From assembly GCF_006476045.1 (NCBI RefSeq), contig NZ_SRZY01000027.1, positions 186,001 to 250,000 on the forward strand: a DNA stretch of 64,000 bases, written 5' to 3'. Positions 60,446-64,000 of the stretch are shown here, one piece after another; the stretch's first letter is position 1; each line of letters starts with the position of its first letter. The DNA is from Sphingobacterium lumbrici (GTDB taxonomy: Bacteria > Bacteroidota > Bacteroidia > Sphingobacteriales > Sphingobacteriaceae). The notes beneath the pieces are model-generated. The model was not told the DNA's origin. It did not search any database and saw only the letters and a program-made list of their open reading frames with translations. The position numbers were made by a program, and so were the translations under genes.

Positions 60446-63444
60446 TACAATTCAGAAATATTAAACATCTTCTTAAAGAAAGTTTCCTCTAAGCTTTTTA
60501 CCTTAAACGTATCTTCTCCGGTGCGGATGTTATCGAAATGGTGGTCGCCGTTGATGTAAATGTGGTCAAACTCAGAAGAACGAACACTATCGTAGATTTT
60601 ACGGAAACGCTGTGCGGTTTCTTCGTTAGTGGTGGTTTCTAGATTCCGCCAGATAACCAAGGTTTTGATGCCTTCTCGGGTTTTGCCTTCTACAAATTTG
60701 ATGTCGCCAACACGTTGTATACGCTCTACATACAAGCCAATTAAATAATTAAAAGTTTCTACCAAATCTACCTTGGTTGGAACCAATTCATTATTCTCGG
60801 TCACTTTTAACTGGTAATTGAACGGATTGCGGAACATGGCGATGTTGAACAAATGGTCCTGGCTTTCTACATCGAGCATATAGTTGAGCAAATAGTCTTC
60901 TTGTGCGGCATCGCTAAACTGGAACAAACCATCTTGACTGCTTTTGCCCAATTGCAGATTGTTGAGTGCATCTTCATAGCTTTCTAAAACTTGGTATTTG
61001 ATAATGCCCCCCCCTTGCCAAAGCGTATCGTTAGTAATACCTGATTTATCAGCTCCTTTGAGTACATTTTTTATTCTTTTTAAGGTTACATCTCTAAAAT
61101 ATTTCCCTTGTTCAACTCCAAGAGATTTTCTATTAGATTTTAGAGCTACTGCGGTTGACGTGCCACTTCCTAAAAAATAATCCATTATAAGTTCCTTTGG
61201 TTTGGAACTCATATCGAATATCCTGTGAATTAATTTTTCCGGTTTTTTTCCCTTTCTTAACGATACACCACCTTCATTGTGCAGATCATTTGGTAAAACA
61301 TCATCCCAAATATCTGAAATCGGTTCACCTGGTATTAATTGCCCCCCTACTTGAATTAATCTGTCTTTATAAAATAGTATTAATTTACCCCGAAATAAAT
61401 AATAATCGTTCTTTCCTTCTCTACTTTGATAAAATAGCTTATCAGGATTTTCAATTGATAAATGCTTCAATTTCACAGCATCTGCACTAACACTTTTTTC
61501 ATCTAAAGAAGCAAATTGAACAACTCTGTTAGCATTTTTAATTACAAAATTAAATAGTTCATTATCATAATCTCCGCCCAACTCCTTTTTTAATTTTGAT
61601 TTCTGAATACCTTTTTCCCTAGCAAAACTTTCCAAAACACTTTCAAATTGCCAGTTTTCAAAATCGTCATCAAAATTTACAATTACTGTTCCATATCTAT
61701 TATCGTAATCTTTCTCTCGGTATGCTTTTTCTGGCAACCATTTATCTGCATTGTTTGAATAGTTTAAAACATACTCACTTACATTAACCACACCAGGATT
61801 AACTACTTTAGCTCCCGTTACTGAACCTCTTTTTATTGTAATGATGTTCTTTTTATTTTCTTCTCCAAAAACATTGTCTAACAATAGTAAGTTCTTATCT
61901 AATTCTTTTAAATCAATACTTTCTGTAAAAGAGCCATCTTCTAATAGAAAATTTCTAGCTATATCTAGCCTATCCTGCATTAAAGACATCCAACTTGAAT
62001 GCTGGAAATTATCTTTATAAATAAAATCATCTCCACCGGTATTATATGGCGGATCAATATAAATCGCTTTTACTTTTTCCTTGTATTTTTCCTGCATCAA
62101 GTTCAGCGCCTGAAAGTTCTCGGAGTTTATCAATAAGCCATCAGTTTCTTCATCAAGGTTGTCAAACTCTGCTAAAAGGCGATCTTTAAAATCTTCGGAG
62201 AAAAATTTGGTATCAAGCACTAAAAACGGATGTTCAGAAAGAGATTTCCTCGATTCGCTCGTAATGACAATGTTGTAGAGGGTATTCCAATCATCCAATT
62301 GGGCTTGGTTGGTAAAGATCTCTTCGTAATATTTTTCAGGAATACGATCGAGCGTAATGCAGTAATTGGTACTGATGACAAACTTTTTCTTGAGCCATAG
62401 TTTTTTCTGAAAATCCTCTATCTGTGCTAAAAAGGCAATAATCTTGCTGGCAACGGTTTTCAGTGCTTTGATCTTGGATAACTGAGCTGTAAAATAAATT
62501 GGGTTTTCGGTATTGATGTCGTCTATAAACAGGACTTCGTTTTTGATGTAGAAATCAAGCTCGCGACGCAAAAAACCACCCAAATCTTTGTGGATGAAAT
62601 AATCAAAACTGTTACGGCTGATGAAATCGTTGAGGTGTTTTTCTAGCAGTGTGCGGTTTTTATTTTTCTCTGTGGGTGCTTTGTCAAAGGCCGAAGTAAA
62701 TTCAGCCGGGATATTGTTTTGTATCCACTCCAAAGCCTGTTTGGCCAAGTCGTCTTGTTTTACGCTTTTTTTGTGCGTTTCGTAGGTGAAGTTGATGTGC
62801 AGTTCGCCATCCATCGCTTCCAAAGGCAATTCTTCGTATAGGGCAAAACGGCGTTCTACATCGCCTTGGGTTTTGTTGTTGTTTTGTTCGGTGCTGGCTT
62901 CCTTGAGCTGAAAATATACTTTTTTGCCATCACTCAGTTTGAAGGCATAATTCTTCAAATACTCCGATGTCTTGATGTAATATTGATCGGCATTTGCCCA
63001 ATGCAGTTTCACCTCTTCACCTTCGTACGGAATCGCATAGACATCTATTTTGTATCGGCGCAGTGAGATGAAATCACCGTCTTTGTAATACCGCTTAAAG
63101 AAATTAGCCAAGTGCGAAAATACTTCCTGCTCCAGCGCATTGGTATCTATGGCATTGGTGACTTGCTGTTGTAGCGTCAGATATTTTCCTGAAGACTCAC
63201 GCGCTACACCGGCATCATCAAGGTTTTTGCCCATTTTATCCAATTCGGCTTGCAGGCTGATACTATCTTTGGATTGTATTTTTGCCAGAATATCTTTGAT
63301 TTCTTTAGGCAGTTTTTTATCGATAAAATCGTTGACCTGATCTCGTTTTTGGTTCATAACACGGTAGATCCCAAAATCGAGATCAGCCTTGTCCATTTCA
63401 AATATCTCTTTTAAAACTTTTTGAAGGTTTTCGTAGTTGCTCAT
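60445..63444 (-). CDS. Type III restriction-like DNA methyltransferase (Mod subunit)
   Basis: 999 residues, long for a Mod (usually 600-700). The catalytic motif DPPYNTG is at 464-470 and the AdoMet motif FLGSGTS at 757-763, i.e. DPPY before FxGxG as in beta-class N6-adenine methyltransferases. An N-terminal extension of about 400 residues is rich in helices and of unclear role. A run of eight G residues encodes Gly 811-813 (61006-61013). With the helicase-nuclease it would form a type III R-M core, with two DUF262 genes placed between them. It follows a DUF1016 gene by 46 bases. Confidence 0.88.
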   Translation of the reverse strand: MSNYENLQKVLKEIFEMDKADLDFGIYRVMNQKRDQVNDFIDKKLPKEIKDILAKIQSKDSISLQAELDKMGKNLDDAGVARESSGKYLTLQQQVTNAIDTNALEQEVFSHLANFFKRYYKDGDFISLRRYKIDVYAIPYEGEEVKLHWANADQYYIKTSEYLKNYAFKLSDGKKVYFQLKEASTEQNNNKTQGDVERRFALYEELPLEAMDGELHINFTYETHKKSVKQDDLAKQALEWIQNNIPAEFTSAFDKAPTEKNKNRTLLEKHLNDFISRNSFDYFIHKDLGGFLRRELDFYIKNEVLFIDDINTENPIYFTAQLSKIKALKTVASKIIAFLAQIEDFQKKLWLKKKFVISTNYCITLDRIPEKYYEEIFTNQAQLDDWNTLYNIVITSESRKSLSEHPFLVLDTKFFSEDFKDRLLAEFDNLDEETDGLLINSENFQALNLMQEKYKEKVKAIYIDPPYNTGGDDFIYKDNFQHSSWMSLMQDRLDIARNFLLEDGSFTESIDLKELDKNLLLLDNVFGEENKKNIITIKRGSVTGAKVVNPGVVNVSEYVLNYSNNADKWLPEKAYREKDYDNRYGTVIVNFDDDFENWQFESVLESFAREKGIQKSKLKKELGGDYDNELFNFVIKNANRVVQFASLDEKSVSADAVKLKHLSIENPDKLFYQSREGKNDYYLFRGKLILFYKDRLIQVGGQLIPGEPISDIWDDVLPNDLHNEGGVSLRKGKKPEKLIHRIFDMSSKPKELIMDYFLGSGTSTAVALKSNRKSLGVEQGKYFRDVTLKRIKNVLKGADKSGITNDTLWQGGGIIKYQVLESYEDALNNLQLGKSSQDGLFQFSDAAQEDYLLNYMLDVESQDHLFNIAMFRNPFNYQLKVTENNELVPTKVDLVETFNYLIGLYVERIQRVGDIKFVEGKTREGIKTLVIWRNLETTTNEETAQRFRKIYDSVRSSEFDHIYINGDHHFDNIRTGEDTFKVKSLEETFFKKMFNISEL
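61006..61013 (-). repeat. G8 homopolymer in the mod gene (phase-variation candidate)
   Basis: Eight consecutive C on the plus strand, G8 in the coding sense, encoding Gly 811-813 (third codon ends in C). Slippage by one base would remove the last ~186 residues. Such tracts in type III mod genes cause ON/OFF switching in several pathogens; here it is a candidate only. Confidence 0.6.
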
Positions 63445-63490
63445 TTTTATGATTGTTGATGATCAATTGTTGATGATTTACCACCAATAA

Positions 63491-64000
63491 CTAAGCATTA
63501 TTTTGATTGTCTAATTTTTCTATTTCCTTCTTTACTTCATCAATCAACTGTTGTTCTGTTGGTAGATAGAGTTGATATTTACTAGCTATGATAGTGCTGT
63601 TATCGCTAGGTAAAGATATCTTTACAACAGCATCGTTTTTATCGGTGCAAAGCAAAATTCCGATGGTTGGGTTTTCAAAATCTTGTTTCTCATAACGGTC
63701 GTAATAGTTGACATACATTTGCAACTGCCCAAGGTTCTCGTGTGTCAGTTTTGTGGTTTTGATTTCTATCACTACAAAACACTGTAAAAGCCTGTTGTAA
63801 AAAACCAAATCAACGAAGAATTCATCACCATCAATGTGAATACGTTTCTGCCTTGCTACGAATGAAAATCCATTTCCTAATTCGAGAATGAATTCTTGCA
63901 GGTGCGTAATAATAGCCGTCTCCAAATCTCTTTCATAATAAGCCGTTTCTCTGCGCAAACCCAAAAACTCTAAAATCATTGGATCTTTGATAATTTCCTT
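63491..64000 (-). CDS. DUF1016/YhcG family PDDEXK nuclease, C-terminal part (cut by the right edge)
   Basis: The frame is open through the right edge (it reads KEIIKDP just before the Met at 63979), so that Met is internal. The visible ~169 residues are the C-terminal PDDEXK domain: LEFLGL, FVDLVFYN, then VVIEIKTTKLT with the E-x-K pair and GQLQMYVNYYD, ending in a coiled-coil-like tail. YhcG proteins are DNA repair or defence nucleases, often next to R-M genes. It starts the minus-strand defence cluster and is 46 bases before mod. Confidence 0.88.
   Translation of the reverse strand, partial: KEIIKDPMILEFLGLRRETAYYERDLETAIITHLQEFILELGNGFSFVARQKRIHIDGDEFFVDLVFYNRLLQCFVVIEIKTTKLTHENLGQLQMYVNYYDRYEKQDFENPTIGILLCTDKNDAVVKISLPSDNSTIIASKYQLYLPTEQQLIDEVKKEIEKLDNQNNA

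Overview
The window reads as a chromosome segment of a Bacteroidota bacterium, most likely of the Sphingobacterium/Pedobacter group. The signs are Bacteroidota-type promoters (TTTG and TAnnTTTG elements) with little Shine-Dalgarno signal, a carboxypeptidase-like domain in front of a TonB-dependent receptor, HmuY-type haem lipoproteins, and a generally AT-rich genome. Family assignments come from reading motifs; no database search was run.

Layout: 1-11.5 kb is housekeeping (topA 5' part, UbiA-type prenyltransferase, engB, a Nat-type ABC exporter followed by nhaA, a CBM9-like protein with a NahK-like kinase, a CNNM/CBS/CorC protein, thioredoxin, GH25 lysozyme, tRNA-Ser). 11.5-12.77 kb holds no clear gene but has a 21-bp tandem repeat and the first copy of a conserved hairpin element, which recurs near 18.7 kb. 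12.8-19.6 kb encodes an ABC-F protein, a UPF1-like helicase, a MutT-like Nudix protein, a TPR/HTH sensor and a lipid A-type acyltransferase. 19.6-25.9 kb is an oxidative galactose/galactonate cluster: aldolase, DgoD, SDR, sugar porter and AraC regulator, with a divergent mutarotase.

26-33.3 kb holds a NYN-domain protein and a complete imuA-imuB-dnaE2 mutasome operon. It faces a LexA/UmuD-like repressor across a 21-bp palindrome. 33.3-43.6 kb is a haem-uptake island: AraC regulator, an HmuV ATPase fused to a HemS-like domain, permease, binding protein, TonB receptor and three tandem HmuY-like lipoproteins. Fur-box-like palindromes precede the receptor and the third lipoprotein. 43.9-51.7 kb carries a cold-shock gene, a single-repeat DUF1456 gene, an ars operon with two ArsR-type operators, several small DUF genes, a haem oxygenase, a Gfo/Idh/MocA oxidoreductase and a ZIP transporter.

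52-64 kb is a defence island entirely on the minus strand: a DUF1016/PDDEXK nuclease (cut by the right edge), a type III-like methyltransferase containing a G8 tract, two DUF262 (GmrSD-like) proteins, a type III-like helicase-nuclease, and last a YCDD-type reverse transcriptase resembling defence-associated (DRT/UG) RTs. The 347-nt gap before the RT is bounded by a 10-bp inverted repeat that would close a roughly 325-nt structured RNA. Just beyond the RT's 3' end, a consensus Bacteroidota promoter on the opposite strand drives a short two-hairpin RNA. The RT with its flanking RNA candidates, joined to a composite restriction operon, is the best candidate for an undescribed system here.
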